Below are positions 33,009 through 45,251 of a DNA stretch of 64,000 nucleotides, piece after piece; the first letter of the stretch is position 1; each line of letters begins with the position of its first letter. The position numbers and the translations under genes were made by a program. The notes beneath the pieces are model-generated. The model made no database searches and was not told the origin of the DNA. It worked only from the letters and a program-made list of their open reading frames with translations. This DNA comes from Evernia prunastri (Eukaryota > Ascomycota > Lecanoromycetes > Lecanorales > Parmeliaceae), in assembly GCA_003184365.1 (NCBI GenBank), contig NKYR01000065.1, forward strand, positions 1-64,000, given 5' to 3'.

Positions 33009-34434
33009 TGGTGCCAATGTTTTCACCGTGCTTGTTTGGTGTGCCGCAACAGTATTATAGCATCACACAGCTACTCGGTTTCAGAATCCCTCCCACAGCC
33101 TCAAGCCGTACCCTACTCGGCTCGCTCCTTTGCTAGCTTTCTACAAGTCGATTCTCCTTCCAACAATCCCAGGGTTGATATTATCGAGGTGGTGAAAAGG
33201 AAACAGTCGACATACCTCTCTGCTGTGGACACTTTCACGCAACGTGACCTTGGGGTTAGCCTGGCTTAGCTACCCTAGACGTCACCGGCCCTGGGTAAGG
33301 ACTACGCTAGGCTCGACCTGAGTGTTGGTCCCTGTCCACTCTGAGATCTTCATCATATAACTCTGGACCGCTCTTGACACTTAATCTTACTGTATAGACC
33401 GAAATCTCAGACCTGCCTCAGGGGCTTTTACCCTTTGTGATCTGCCGGGGACCCGGACGTCGTGCATCTAGCCCTGGCTCCAGAGAGGCCAAATGCCTCG
33501 TTACTTCTTGCCCGCATCTCAGCTCGCATCATCCTTGGGCTCCACCGTAGCGTTATGGCTGTCGAGCTGGATGCGTTCAGTGCCTTTCTGAGTACCCGAG
33601 AAGAGAGCGCAGTAACAGAATCCGAATCACAAGTTCGCTGCATTCACAGAACTTAAGCCGGCAAGCGTTGCCGGATCAGAAGGATCTTGACCCAGTGGAA
33701 GGGGAATATTGTCTTGGCGCATTGCTTCCGCGCAGACGATTACTAGTCGGCGCCATTAGGATTCGGTAGGAATGGTGATGTGGGATAGGAACGTTAGGGC
33801 GCCCCCTAATGCAAGTTGTCTGCAGCTGGCATCGGCAAAGGTGGGGCCGAGGGTCGTTCGTCTGCAATCCGACCGACTATTTATGAACGGCACCCATCCA
33901 GAAACCGACCTTCTGTCACAAGTGTCTAGGTGATTCATAGATGTTCTGACAACCGCGCCTATCGCCGCAGCGGATCGAACTCGGGTACTGGTGGGTCTCA
34001 CGGTAAGTCCACAAGTCTCGAATCCAAGAGAGAAGTTTCATGCAAGCAAGATGATTACAAACGGACTCATTTGTCAGCAAAGGTCGAATATACCTAGATG
34101 GTCTTCACACCAGCGTATCACTCGTGGTTCGTTTACGTCTCTTTAAGAGCCAGAGCATTCTCTTTGCCCACCTTTTCATACCTCATCTAATCACTCTCAG
34201 TGTCTAGACTTATACTGCGTAGGTGTGAGAATTCCTTGACGTAAGGATAGGATAGTAGGGCCATTCAGGCCTGAAAGCTTAACGTTGAGACGATTCATCA
34301 TATACATGCATAAATACACGTTTTGTGTCTGTCAGTGACGTGCGCTGTTCATTCAAATCTCAGACAGCTAATAACGCATAACCGGAAAGCAGTTGCCAAC
34401 ATCGTGGACAGCCATTCAGTGAACTCGGCTCAGC
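33009..34434. other. Intergenic
   Basis: About 1.4 kb between RIB3 and the GMC oxidoreductase gene. Overlapping frames on both strands at 33430-33660 are open but unlike any family. No RNA gene was recognised. Confidence 0.4.
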
Positions 34435-36564
34435 ATGGGTAGCTACCCAGAGCAAGATCAGAACGTTTATGACTATGTTATCTGCGGGTATGCTTTCCTT
34501 TGAGGACCGCTTCACCTTCCAAAACACTAACACAACTCTCAGCGGTGGGACTGCGGGCTGTGTTGTAGCTGGCCGCCTCGCCGAGGACCCCGGCTTATCG
34601 ATACTTCTCATCGAGGCTGGCCCGCCAAACGAGAAGGTGCCTGCGTCCGCAATACCTCCCAGGTTTGTCATCTCGTGATTCGTCGATAGCGGCGCTGAGT
34701 CCTCCTCAAAGCATAGCCCAAATCATAGGCACGGAAGCGGATTGGAACATCAAGAGCGAACCGTCTCCCGACTTAAACGGTCGCCAGCTTAATTTGCATA
34801 GAGGAAGGTATGACATGACAGCGCTCTTGAGAAGGGAAACATTGTTCCTATCTGACTCCGCTTAGATTTCTCAGCGGGTCCAGTGGTACTAATGGCACGT
34901 TGTGCATCCGTGGCGCTCCAAAAGACTATGACGACTGGAACCTCGATGGCTGGAGTGGAAAGGAGGTGTTTAAGTACATGTCCAAGGTGAGCTGAGATAG
35001 CGTGGGGTCGTAGCGTGTCAAATATTGATAGAAGATTGTAGGCGGAAACCTTCCATTCGACCCCCTGGCTCACAACGAAAGAGGGTCTTCACGGGAGTAA
35101 TGGACCTCTACACACAGCACCGCATGTGCCTGCACCAATATCAAGCTTGGTGCTCGAGTCGTACCAATCGAAGGGCTTCCCTCTGATACCAGACGTGTTC
35201 ACTACTGGCGAAAGTCCTCATGCTTGTGGGCACGCAATTCGCTCGATATACCAGGGTGTGAGAACAACCGCGGCTGACTACGTCACGAAAAGCAATAAAA
35301 GAAGCAACATAAGTGTCATGACTGACATCATCGTTGACCACGTAGTCCTGGCAGGCGAGGGGACACAGAAAAGAGCAATTGGAGCGCAATTGCAAAGTGC
35401 AGTCGGCGACAAAATTCTAGTGAAAGCGCGCAAAGAAGTCATCGTGTCAGCGGGTGCTTACTGTAGCCCAGCAATCCTGCTTCGATCGGGGATCGGTCCC
35501 AAGCAAGAGGTACAAAGTTTGGGCATTGAAAGCCAGGTCGACCTCGAGGGAGTGGGAAAGAATCTAATGGACCACCCTGTGAGCCATATCTGAGTCCTGA
35601 AAATTCACCATTCCCCAGCAGGCAAAAGCGTAAGAAACGTGCTGACCAGACCCCAGCTCACCTTCGTCTTCTACGAAGTCTCAAAGCCCAACCTGACGAC
35701 CGACCACCTCATCTGGCACGAGGGCGCCCAGGCCGAATCCCTCGCGCAGTACCAAAAGGACCAAACGGGCTTCTTCTCGCAGTTCGCCTTCGGCACCTTC
35801 GCCTACGCCCGACTGGACGACCGCCTCGCCGACTCCGACCTGTGGCGGCAGGCCCGCCGCAGCAGCAGCGCGGGCCGCGACCCCATGGGCCTCTCGGACG
35901 AGCAGCCCCACGTCGAGATGTGGAACACGGAGTGCTACGGCCCGAAGCCCGGCGGGGACGCGCCCGGAACCGGCAAGCAGGCGTTCGCCATGGTGACGAC
36001 GCTCTTCGCGCAGCGGTCGCGCGGGGAGGTGCGGCTGCGGAGCGCGGACGCGGCCGACAACCCGGTCGTGGACCACAGGCATCTCAGCGATCCGCTCGAT
36101 CTCCTCGTCCTGAGCGAGGGCTGCCGCTTGGCGAACGAGATCGTGCTCGAGGGCGCCGGGACGAAGGACGTCATTGGCGGTTCGTGGCCAAGGCATCTGA
36201 CGCACCATGCGCAGAGGGATCGGCCTGAGTGGGAGGCTTTTGTCAGGAGGGAGGCGGACACTTGTAAGATCCATTCTCACCCCTTATCCAACGCTTACCG
36301 GCGCTGGTAAAGTTCCCACGAACCTTGGCTGACATTCCTTACGTCTCAGGCTACCATCCCGCCGGTACCTGCAATATGGGCAAAGATGATGATCCTGCGG
36401 CTGTACTTGATGTGCAATTACGCGTACGGGGCGTTGAGAATCTACGGGTTGTGGATGCGAGCATCATGCCCACGCTGATGGGCGGGCATCCGCAGATGGC
36501 TGTTTATGCCATCGCGGAGAAAGCGGCGGACATGATCAAGGCGTCCGCAAAAGCTCATGCATAG
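34435..36564 (+). CDS. GMC oxidoreductase (choline dehydrogenase / aryl-alcohol oxidase-like)
   Basis: FAD-dependent alcohol oxidase or dehydrogenase. Seven exons (34435-34487, 34543-34662, 34712-34807, 34866-34986, 35042-35578, 35657-36263, 36350-36564) give 1749 nt, 582 aa; introns 49-86 bp. The FAD-binding fold is at the N-terminus: YDYVICGGGTAGCVVAGRLA, then LLIEAGP. RGRFLSGSSGTNGTLCIRG follows, then the second GMC signature GAYCSPAILLRSGIGP. The catalytic pair is His514 (HPAGTCNMG) and His558 (GGHPQMAVYAIAEKAAD). There is no signal peptide, so an intracellular role is likely, unlike secreted aryl-alcohol oxidases. The substrate cannot be told. Exon 6 is much richer in G+C than the others. 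Every splice restores a family motif or keeps frame. Confidence 0.9.
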
Positions 36565-36746
36565 ATATGCACCGCTGCTCAGAAGAAAAAAATGCGCTTC
36601 ACTCGCTGCTCTGCACGGATCAACGGGTGGCTGAATAGCGACTTCTTAAGTTCCTGTCTCAAATGATCCTCCTTGCGACCTGCTTTGGATAGATGTGTGT
36701 GATTTCAATAATACCTCTAAGACGTATCGAATCATACCCCTGGATC
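36565..36746. other. 3' region between convergent genes
   Basis: A short gap between the GMC gene end and the stop of the minus-strand hypothetical frame. Confidence 0.3.
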
Positions 36747-37256
36747 TTAAGCCTTACCGGTTTTCCAGCGGAGCACCCCTGAGGTAACCAGGAACTTGAT
36801 TTCCTTCTTGATGCACCCTCTGTTCCAAAGCGAACCTTTATATTCTTCTGAAGCAATGACCTTTACTACCATCGTGCATAATCCGTGAAGCGCACACAAT
36901 ACTGAAAGAATGTCGCGTCTTAGTGCTCTGACAGTGTCCGGTTTGAACTTGCAGAGAGTGACACGAAGAGTTTCTCGGAGAATCTCCAGTCCCGTAAAAT
37001 CGCCAACGGTAGTCTCACATATCGCTGTCATAGGCCTTGAAGACGAAATGTCCCCCCCACCATGGGAGTGATTGGTCCTGGTGATGTCGTCAAGATCATC
37101 TGTGTGAACCTCGATTTTGCCCATTCGATTTACGGCTTCGTTTGAAGTCGCCCACGTATGAAGGACTGAGAGACTTGCGTCGCTGCTATTCACCCTGGAG
37201 CCATTCCTACTGGTCTTGGAATTGCCTTACCGTTGGGGGCGGAGTTGGTGGTTCAT
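36747..37256 (-). CDS. Hypothetical protein, start uncertain
   Basis: The minus-strand frame 37193-36747 encodes about 148 protein-like residues, including DFTGLEILRETLRVTLCKFK and ALRRDILSVLCALHGLCTMV, which could be a helical bundle. It has no ATG at its beginning. An upstream ATG at 37256 (MNHQLRPQ) could be joined by an intron 37230-37195, but 36 bp is below the usual fungal minimum. The internal Met at about residue 24 (MGKIEVHTDD) is the alternative start. I recognise no family. It sits 3' of the GMC oxidoreductase gene, facing it. Confidence 0.4.
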
Positions 37257-37778
37257 GGTGCTTTTGTCCGAGGACCGGTTGGATGCGATTCTTATTCTAG
37301 AGCAACCTTAGTCAGAATCGGAACCGCAGAATGAGACCGAAATACTGGGCAGGGTGAACTGAAGCTACTACGTCCGAGCGAGTCTCGAAATGCTCGGGAG
37401 AGGGTATCAGCACTACATCTCTCATCCTGCGCTGCATGTTTTACTTGTTGATCGATGACCGTGCACCTTTACTTACTGATAGGATGGCGTCTGCCAAATA
37501 GAAATGGAACCTCTCGCCTGTAAGGCACTTTGGACTTGGACTCTTTCTACAGACTTGGAGAGCGACGAGGAGATGAATTTTTATATAAAGTTCGTCAACG
37601 CCCACAGAAGTACAAACTCCTTCCTTGCTGTTACAAGTGTCTGACTTGCTCTATCGACCTAACATATACGGCCGAGCCGCTCCCGACATGAGACTGCCTT
37701 GCCGTTATTTGGAGGGTAGGTACTTCATGATGAAAATACAGCTCTCCCTAAGCCCACTTGTCCAGTCCTCCCGGAACA
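37257..37778. other. Intergenic
   Basis: About 520 bp between the hypothetical frame and the 3' end of the P450 gene. Nothing was recognised. Confidence 0.4.
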
Positions 37779-39812
37779 TTAGACGACCCTCTCCCGAAAT
37801 GTACATCTAAGCTCTGGCTTCTCCCACAGAGTGTAACCCTTTGTATCCCTTTCCCAATCCACGTCCTCGCTGTTAAACCAGCACAGATCGTACTTCCAAA
37901 ACATCTTGGCCAGGACCATGCGCATTTCGAGGTACGCGAGACTGCTCAGTCGCAGATAACGTCAGCAACTTCGATCCTGTGGCTTCATCGTACTCAAGCT
38001 CTCAACGACAAAGGGCACTACGTCAATAGGATGGTGGAGGGTGACATAAATCCATTGCGAGACTCACTTCCTTCCCAAACATCCCCTGGGTCCGTACGAA
38101 AATGGCAGACTTCGGTCTAGCTTATCACCCTTTTGACCCTCGGGTGTGGATTCGATCCAGCGTTCAGGAATGAACAGCGAGGGCGCATGGAAGTTTGCGG
38201 GATCACGGAGGACGGACCAGGGGTGGACAGATACGCGGGTCTGGAGATAGACGTGAGCGTGGGGATGTGTCATCAATGAAAAAATAGAGAGTGACGAAAA
38301 CCAGGGGGGGGGAAGTAGAAAGACAAGGAGAGGGGGAAAGAAGCGTACACCTTCTGGAATGAAACTCCCAGAGATCTCACAACCGCCTTTTGGAACGATA
38401 CGACTTAGATGTGCTGCACCAGCTGGCGGATAAATTCTCAAACCCTCCTCAACCACAGCATTCAAGTACACGCATTTAAGCAAACCTTTGCTATCGATAG
38501 CGTCGATGCTTGGGAATGTGCTGCGCAGCTCATCCTGGAGTCTGCCAAGGGCCTGGCGATTATGGCCCAGATAGTACATAACGCCGGACAGAAAAGTGGC
38601 GGTAGTGACGGCACCGGCCATCATGATGACGTTGTAGTGGGAAGCGATCTCTTTGGGAGTTGCGGCGGGGCCTTTGGAATTGAGGATGTGATACATAAAA
38701 TCTTTGCGGTCGGTTTTAAGGATGAGGCGGCTAGGGAATTCTCCGCGTCAATTTGATCAAATGGCTGGGAAAGAAGACTTAGACTTACGCTTCGGTGTGC
38801 TCTGTTGCGTACTCAGCGTGCCGGTAAAGAGTCTTTTTGCTGTGAGTGGGCGGAAACCGTTCGAGGAAAGAGAATAGGCCAGGAACACAGACTACAGCGC
38901 GCATGACGTCGTTCATGTAGGTGGTGTTGACAATCACGTCAGCCCAGTCGTAACGATGCTCTCCAAAGCAGGTCAGTCTAAAGTGTTGTGTTCGAGATAA
39001 GGGAATTCTGACCTGATTGCTCCTTCAATCGCAAGTCCCAGGAATCGCCAAAGGACATTTCACCCATGATGTTGAAGGTCACATAGTTGAATTTTTGGAC
39101 TATGTTGATTCCATATTTTCCATTCTCGCTCTCGATGCCGCCAATGGTGTCCAAGAACTCATCAGTGCGGCGGATCAGGACATCTTCATTCCGCATCAGA
39201 TTAGACATGCTGAATGCGAAACTGAGCATCCGCCTCATGCGTGAGTGCTCCTCTCTGTCACATTCATTGATGATATTCATCGAGTGATCGACTTCTGGTG
39301 TAAAGAACCGGGGGTCCTTCTCCATAGACGGAACCTTTTCCGTGCCGAAGCCGTAGATGATCTTTTGAGCGTGGTGGTCATTAAAGCTCAGGTGATTTGG
39401 AGCGATACGGACGATAGGACCTTGTAGGTATCAGCATGGTTTACAGAATGTAATCCCTGAGAGGCTAACCGTATTTCCTGTGCCAGTCATGGTTCATCCA
39501 TGGACCTCGACCGCAAAGAAGAGCGTAGTACCAGTACACCTATGAAACGCGTCAGGATCTCGATTACTGTCGTGGGGCTTTTTTGTCATTACATCGGCTC
39601 CTTTTGACAGCAATGGTCCCGGAAAGCTCGCTAATGGATGAAAGAAGAGGAAGTAGACAAGTCGACCCAAAAGAAACAAGATAGGCTTTGAAAGGTCAGC
39701 AAGTGAGTATCCTAGGGAGGGAACTGATGGATGGATCTGAGAACGGTTCTCGTACCACACCGATAGCAGGGCATAGCATCAACACAAGAGTTTCAGCGGC
39801 TATGAAAAACAT
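37779..39812 (-). CDS. Cytochrome P450 monooxygenase
   Basis: Microsomal heme monooxygenase. Eight minus-strand exons (39812-39756, 39685-39593, 39539-39470, 39420-39013, 38960-38789, 38730-38349, 38240-38068, 37941-37779) give 1518 nt, 505 aa. Residues about 1-35 are a membrane anchor (MFFIAAETLVLMLCPAIGV, PILFLLGRLVYFLFFHPL), followed by the proline hinge FPGPLL. HRKYGPIVRIAPNHLSF and KIIYGFGTEKVPSMEKDPRF are typical of fungal multi-family P450s. The I-helix oxygen motif is AGAVTTAT (about 305-312), ExxR is Glu362-Arg365 (EEGLRIYPP), PERW follows, and the heme-binding loop is FSYGPRGCLGRN with Cys448. Seven introns are 49-126 bp; intron 4 has a weak GTCAGA donor. All joins restore family sequence. 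The substrate is unknown; neighbours include GMC and acyl-CoA dehydrogenases. Confidence 0.92.
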
Positions 39813-40520
39813 TTTAGAGTTGCAAGCTCTTGCTTCCTACTAATTGGAGTTGAATGACCTACAACGACGGAGTTGGTGGAGATGTTGCATGCAAGACAGG
39901 AAGATTTCCTTCTTGCAACGGTAGCGTCTGCTACGGTTCAAATACCCAGCTTGACCGCCTCTTCCTTGGTCTGGAGAAGGCCACCCTTCTTTCCAAATCC
40001 CAGTCCCCCTGGAACATCTTCCGATCAGTTGAGTCATCGCCGGTAAACCCTGTAGGTCGTGCCGTCAGATGACATGACTTAACCAAATCTTGTAGGGGAT
40101 GGAAGGCTTACTTCACAGTCACTCGCCGCACAACATTCCTTCCGTAGTGGTCTAGATCGGCTTGCGTGTACAACCTGCTGAAGCAAATACGTTTCAATCC
40201 TAGAACGCAGGTTCTCACCACCCTATATGGGGCAGTGTACAAGATCCGCCTCAGGTCCAGCTGCCGGAGGCGGCGTGAAGGAACAGTGTACTGTCAGATC
40301 GCAGGTCTAATATGAATGGTGACACGTCAAATGATATATCAGGGGCCTCCCGGAGATTGAAAACAACCCGGAAGTATAGGTGCCGTTCCCATGCATGAAG
40401 TGGGTGACTTCCCATTTCTGTCAGACTACTTCACGTAATACGCCCGACTTGCCTGACGAAGCAGCCATGGAGACAAATTGTCTCTGAAAGCGGCCATTCG
40501 ATAAGCCCTTCAAGTGACTC

Positions 40521-40841
40521 GTGTTGATCTTGGGCCATACTTCTTTGTTTTCGTTACCGAGATTGGTTGGATTTGTGTATGTCAGTGTGGAGTACACTGT
40601 GGAGAGCGACATGCACATTACCCCATCCGATAAGGGACAGAGCCCAAATCTCACTGTACTGGATGAAAACGCCCGAGTGCATGCCACCGATGTATACCGC
40701 CCGTTACACGGTCCAGTGTTCTTTCAGATCGGCAGGATCCAAGTATCAGACGATGATCTGACCGGAGAAATAATTTCTTGGGTGTGTGAGCCGAGAATCT
40801 ATTGCTCTGTTTCAGAAGAGAATCTTTTTCACGGGCGTTAA
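40521..40841 (+). pseudogene. Possible relic coding segment
   Basis: A frame of 106 codons contains a moderately protein-like stretch (SVEYTVESDMHITPSDKGQS, then PVFFQIGRIQVSDDDLTGEI). The next frame (40786-41112) overlaps its end, but no normal-size intron connects them. Equally open frames exist on the other strand. I cannot assign a family. It may be a decayed gene or chance. Confidence 0.2.
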
Positions 40842-41880
40842 CAGGCGTATCGATGTCCTCCGAGCTGGGGAACCATGTAAGACGGCGCAGCTGCTGATTG
40901 GATGTGCGGCCAAATTGCAAATTGATACCCGCAATCCATATGAACCCGTACCTCAAATTCCGTTTCCATACACCCACCAGATTAGAGAGCATGATTTGGT
41001 AAACTGTCATTTGTTGTATGAACTTGTAGGATCGACATCTGGTTTGTCCCTCAAAGCCCCCTGCCTAGCCTGCTCACACCCTTTTCAGATTGTCGCTCCG
41101 CGTATTCTATAACGTAACCGAAAAATTGGAATAGCATATATCAGTCTATTATTGGCTGAGGGATGATCGAGTAAGGATGTTGAAAGGAACTTCAAGGGTC
41201 CTCGTCTCCAGTTCCAGAAAACCTACGAGGTCGAACAGGCCCTTGGAAATGGTAACCTACGCGTACCAAGCCACACGCCCAAGGCAGATGAAATTGTAAG
41301 CTGGTTTTTTATATCCGTGACAATACCCTTTCTGGGGTACGAGTTGTAATCTTCCCTCATGCATGCAGTGCATCCCTCCAAAACGCTGGTGGTCCTCGGC
41401 CGTCCCTAGATTGGATGACCTCGCTTTGGGTCGACCAACGGCCCGGGGCTCCGAGTCCCCGTTAGCAGCGTTGCAGGCCAGGCTCCGCAGGAAAGAAAAA
41501 TAGGTCCGCCTCTAGCACGAGCTTTACGCTTAAGTATGGATTTCAGGGTTCAGACGGTATGCGACGGTCTGTGCCTTAAGGTCACGGTGAGCTGTCAGCC
41601 ATCAAAAGAATGGTAAGCACTAATGCAAGTCAGGAGCCTAGATCTCCTGCACGGTCTCACAACCTCATCCACCCTCCTTCAAATCCATATTCACAGCCCA
41701 ACTAGTTAATTCTCTTGCGCTGTGCCCATACCTTGCATGGTTCCCGTACAGTTGTTGAAACCCTCTCTACGAAAATACCCTCTGCCAATAGAAAGACTGA
41801 AAGTGAACAGTTCAATTATCTATACCATTGCACAAAAGCCCGACTTTGGCAACATACCTTGAACGACAGCAAGTTTCTCT

Positions 41881-41887
41881 TATAAAT
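41881..41887 (+). promoter_or_regulatory. TATA-like box before the acyl-CoA dehydrogenase
   Basis: TATAAAT lies 27 bp before the ATG at 41908. This is close for a fungal core promoter, so its role is uncertain. Confidence 0.3.
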
Positions 41888-41907
41888 AACAGCCTTATCT
41901 AGTCAAC

Positions 41908-43304
41908 ATGCCCGTTGATTTTAACCTCTCCTCGCCGGAAGAAGGCATCCGACAAGCTGCGGCTGGCTTCGCGGCCGGCCCTCTCAAAGATGCCAAAAAG
42001 ACGTACATGAAATATCACCACCACCACGAGCGGTTCCAGTCCACACGACCCATCTACCACCAAGCAGTCGCAGGCGGCCTGATCAAGGGCCAAATCCCCC
42101 CCCATTTGGGAGGAGCCGGAGGCAGCTTGATCGAGGCCGTTCTCCTGGTTGAGGAAATGTATAGAGTTGAGCCGGCCGCGTCGCTGACGATTTTCTCGAC
42201 GGGTCTGGGTTTGACGCCCATGAACTTGACGGGGAAGCCGGAACATAAGGAATTTCTAGAGCCTTTTTTGAGTGGGGAGGGGGAGCCGTTGGCGAGCATG
42301 GTGTTTTCGGAGCCGGGGGGTGTCGCGAATTGGTTGGAAAAGGGCGCTCCGGGTTTGAACACAACAGCCACGTTCGAAGGAGACGATTGGGTGCTTAATG
42401 GAGAAAAGGTAAAAACGACACGGTTTCTTTAACTTTCTAGTTACTGACGGGAAGCACAGATATGGGCTACCAACAGTGCTGGGTGGGACTTTGAAGGCGC
42501 CGACCTTCAATGCGTCGTCTGCCGCACCGCAACTCCGGACTCGGACGAGCCCACCGATGCCATTATGATTCTGCTCGTCACGATCGCTGACATCAAGCGC
42601 AACTCTCCCGGGGCTTTTACAGTCTTACGTCACGTATCCACAGCCGGTCATACAGCCTGTTCTGGTCCCCACATCAAATATACAAATCTAAGAGTACCTG
42701 CTAAGAACGTCCTTTGCCCGCCCGGTACCGGAGTACCCGTTGTCTTGGGCGCTTTTGACTGTACCGCTGTTTTAGTAGGTGCTATGAGCGTTGGTATCAT
42801 GCGGGCCGCTTTCGATGCCGCGCTGGCTTTTGCCAAAGGCGATAATCGCCGAGGGGCGGCTGACTTGCTGACGAGGCAGGCCGTAGCGGATTTGTTGAGC
42901 GGCATCAAAATGCAGACGGAGGCATGCAGAGCCCTGACTTGGAAAGCGGCTCACTGTCTAGAGAATGGGCCGGGCGATTATAATTCGAGACGTGAGTTGG
43001 CGCTAGCGGCGAAGATATACTGCTCGGATGCGTGCACGAAGGCTATCACGGAGGCTATCAATGTGGTTGGAATGTATGACTGCAGATTTTCCGTCCTTTT
43101 TGAGAACAAAATCTCGGTAAGCTGACGTGATGCTGCAGAACCGCATATGATGCCGATCAGCCGTTTGCTGATTTGTTGAACACTGCCATGGTACTGCCGA
43201 TTTTTGACGGAGGAAATGTCGGCATCAGGCGTCGACATATGCAAGAGTTGATGTTGTCGAAGGATTATGATGCTTGGGCGTCGACTTATGGTCCCTCAAA
43301 ATGA
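41908..43304 (+). CDS. Acyl-CoA dehydrogenase family protein
   Basis: FAD-dependent alpha,beta-dehydrogenation of an acyl-CoA or related substrate. Exons 41908-42408, 42460-43073 and 43139-43304 give 1281 nt, 426 aa; introns 51 and 65 bp. The N-terminal helical domain includes GGLIKGQIPPHLGGAGGSLI and VLLVEEMYRVEPAAS. The beta domain begins at ASMVFSEPGGVANWLEKGAP, corresponding to the FAD-contacting stretch of the family. VGAMSVGIMRAAFDAALAFA and the C-terminal bundle follow, ending LPIFDGGNVGIRRRHMQELM. The last splice restores VVGITAYDADQPFADLL. It resembles fungal acyl-CoA dehydrogenase-like proteins found beside oxidoreductases more than mitochondrial beta-oxidation enzymes; no mitochondrial presequence is obvious. 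The catalytic base was not located with certainty. Confidence 0.88.
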
Positions 43305-43856
43305 GGTGGCCTCAATTTTGAGTGTACTTATGTCTAGCTGTTGTTTCTTAGGCCAGAAACCAACTAGTAAGATCAGACTGAGGAAAGAAGAATGAAGCAT
43401 TACCACCCTCCATGTAACATAAGCGTACTAAGTCATGGCTTGCCTACGGGGGCATTGAGAGACTTAGTAAGATTAATCTAGAGCATTCGTGCTGACTGGG
43501 ACACACTTTGGATGAGTTGTGGCAGACGAGAAAAGCAGTGCCTTTGGAAAAAAGTGGATCTTTCAAGTTATCTGGTTGGCATCATAGTTGGGTAAGACAG
43601 CGATCTTCTCAAATTTCTTCGCGCCCCCTTCAGGTGGGATAACTCGCTTTCCGCAATAGCCTTGGCATTCAGGACTTTGACTGGTGTTCACCTCCGTACT
43701 TTGAATCTCATTACCAAGTGTTAGAGCATTTCCTGTGAAATTCGACGAGGGAAAAGTTTAATTGTTCTGACTTCATTACTTTTATCCTTCAATTCCAATG
43801 ACTACACTAAATCTGACAAAGTACGCCGAACAATGGACAGCACCCGATCATCAATA
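43305..43856. other. Intergenic between convergent genes
   Basis: About 550 bp between the 3' ends of the acyl-CoA dehydrogenase and rhodopsin-domain genes. Only 3' UTR-like sequence was seen. Confidence 0.4.
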
Positions 43857-45251
43857 TTAACCACGACTGACTGCCATACTTGTAGACTTCCAGATGCCAC
43901 CGTTCTTGATATTGTCTGCTTCCGAACCTCTCAAGTGCTCCTCGCTGCTGATGGCGTGGAAAGTAGGCTTGACTTCAGCAGTGGCACTGCAGCTATTATT
44001 GTTTGCGCCGCCGTAGGTGCTCGTGTAAGAGTCCTTCGAGCCGGTACCGTGCTCAAGCTCGATTATACTCTGATCGACCCTCCGCATATGACTCCGTTTC
44101 CCGATTGCGGGGCGTTCCGGATGATCTTCTCTGTCAGGGTTCCGCTTATAGCCCATTAATGTTGGGAAGAAGCGGTCGATGAGGGCTTTGAACGTTGGCA
44201 GCGAGGCGCAGACAACGCCGATGTTGCATTCGATTGCGGACCAGACCGCGGCGCCGTAATTGTCGTCTGTGAGCAGCATGAGATCTTTACACCTGAGAGG
44301 AAAATCGAAAGAGCTTACAAGAAGGGTCAGGGGTATCCTGCGCTACCTTCAGGAAATTGAGTCGTATCATGCCCGTGATTACGACGAAACCACCCACGGT
44401 GAATACGCCCATGAGAGCGATTTTCTGTCTCTTAGGTATTTGTATCTGGTAAAGCATTCTCATGGGTAGAACATATATGACTCCATCTTGGAAAATATCC
44501 AATCCAGCGTTTGCAAAGAAGAGCGCATTCACGTTGATGCAGGATCCTGGAACCTTCCCAGCGGCGTCCCACGCTTTGTGAATGGGAGTGCACTGGAACA
44601 TACTGGCCAACACGGAGCCGGTAGCACTGATGACGACAAAGACCATGCATCCCCAGACAATTCTTCGAAAAGTCTTTTGGACGGCGAGACGGAGATACAG
44701 AGTGAGAATCGCTATCTTCGTCACTGCTACGCAGATATAATAAATCAATTCGCCAAAATAATAAAGCTTTTACCCAAGTCAGCATTATGTATACCTCGCC
44801 AGTACCAGTTTTGGTGGATTTTACCTCGAGTGAAGCACCAAAGTTAGTCTCTGGTGGTAGATCATAAATATGTCGGCCAAGCCCAAATTTCGTTTCTAGT
44901 TGTGGCAATCAGTCACGGTGGCTAAGATGAGTTTGAGAGGGTGAGGACACGGTAGAAACTTTCAGGAAGAAGAATGTCACACCGAGCTTGAGAATAGACA
45001 TGATTTAAAACTCACTTACGATTGATAGGATCGAGGTCGAAAGCAACTGCTAATACCCATGCGACCAAGATACACCAGTCATCTGCCCCAGCTTTGCCCT
45101 TTACAAGCTTGAAGCGAATCCAGAATCTAGTACCAACTACAAGAGTGACCAGAACCAGCATGGCAGAACATATTCCTATGATATGGCTGACCAATGAATC
45201 ATGAGGCAGACTCGGATCTGTCGCTGCGTCCGGTGGGAAAGGAGAAGCCAT
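43857..45251 (-). CDS. Fungal rhodopsin-domain integral membrane protein (SAT4/PTH11-like)
   Basis: Seven-helix plasma-membrane protein of the fungal rhodopsin-like family, to which many PTH11-type receptors belong. Minus-strand exons 45251-45020, 44895-44825, 44766-44319 and 44266-43857 give 1161 nt, 386 aa; introns 124, 58 and 52 bp. Helix 1 is about 24-43 (IIGICSAMLVLVTLVVGTRF). ADDWCILVAWVLAVAF matches the typical helix 2 start. LYYFGELIYYICVAVTKIAI and LTLYLRLAVQKTFRR are strong family markers. A CTPIHKAWD loop (Cys expected to form a disulfide) and GSCINVNALFFANAGLDIFQ follow, then the DDNYGAAVWSAIECNIGVVC helix. The tail of about 100 aa is polar and cytosolic. No CFEM domain is present. 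A sensing role is inferred from the family. Confidence 0.88.

Larger units (their letters stand above)
39813..41907. other. Intergenic between divergent P450 and acyl-CoA dehydrogenase genes
   Basis: About 2.1 kb. It must hold both promoters, but it is long for that. A + strand frame at 40521-40841 (SVEYTVESDMHITPSDKGQS) looks weakly coding and may be a relic. No family was recognised. Confidence 0.35.

Noticed and set aside
33950..34020. GAGTTCGATCC-like string on the minus strand (tRNA B-box)
   Set aside because: No matching A box or acceptor stem within tRNA distance.
35681..36280. Long antisense and shifted frames (199 and 128 codons) over the GMC gene
   Set aside because: They arise from the very G+C-rich exon 6. 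The sense frame carries family motifs and proper splice sites.
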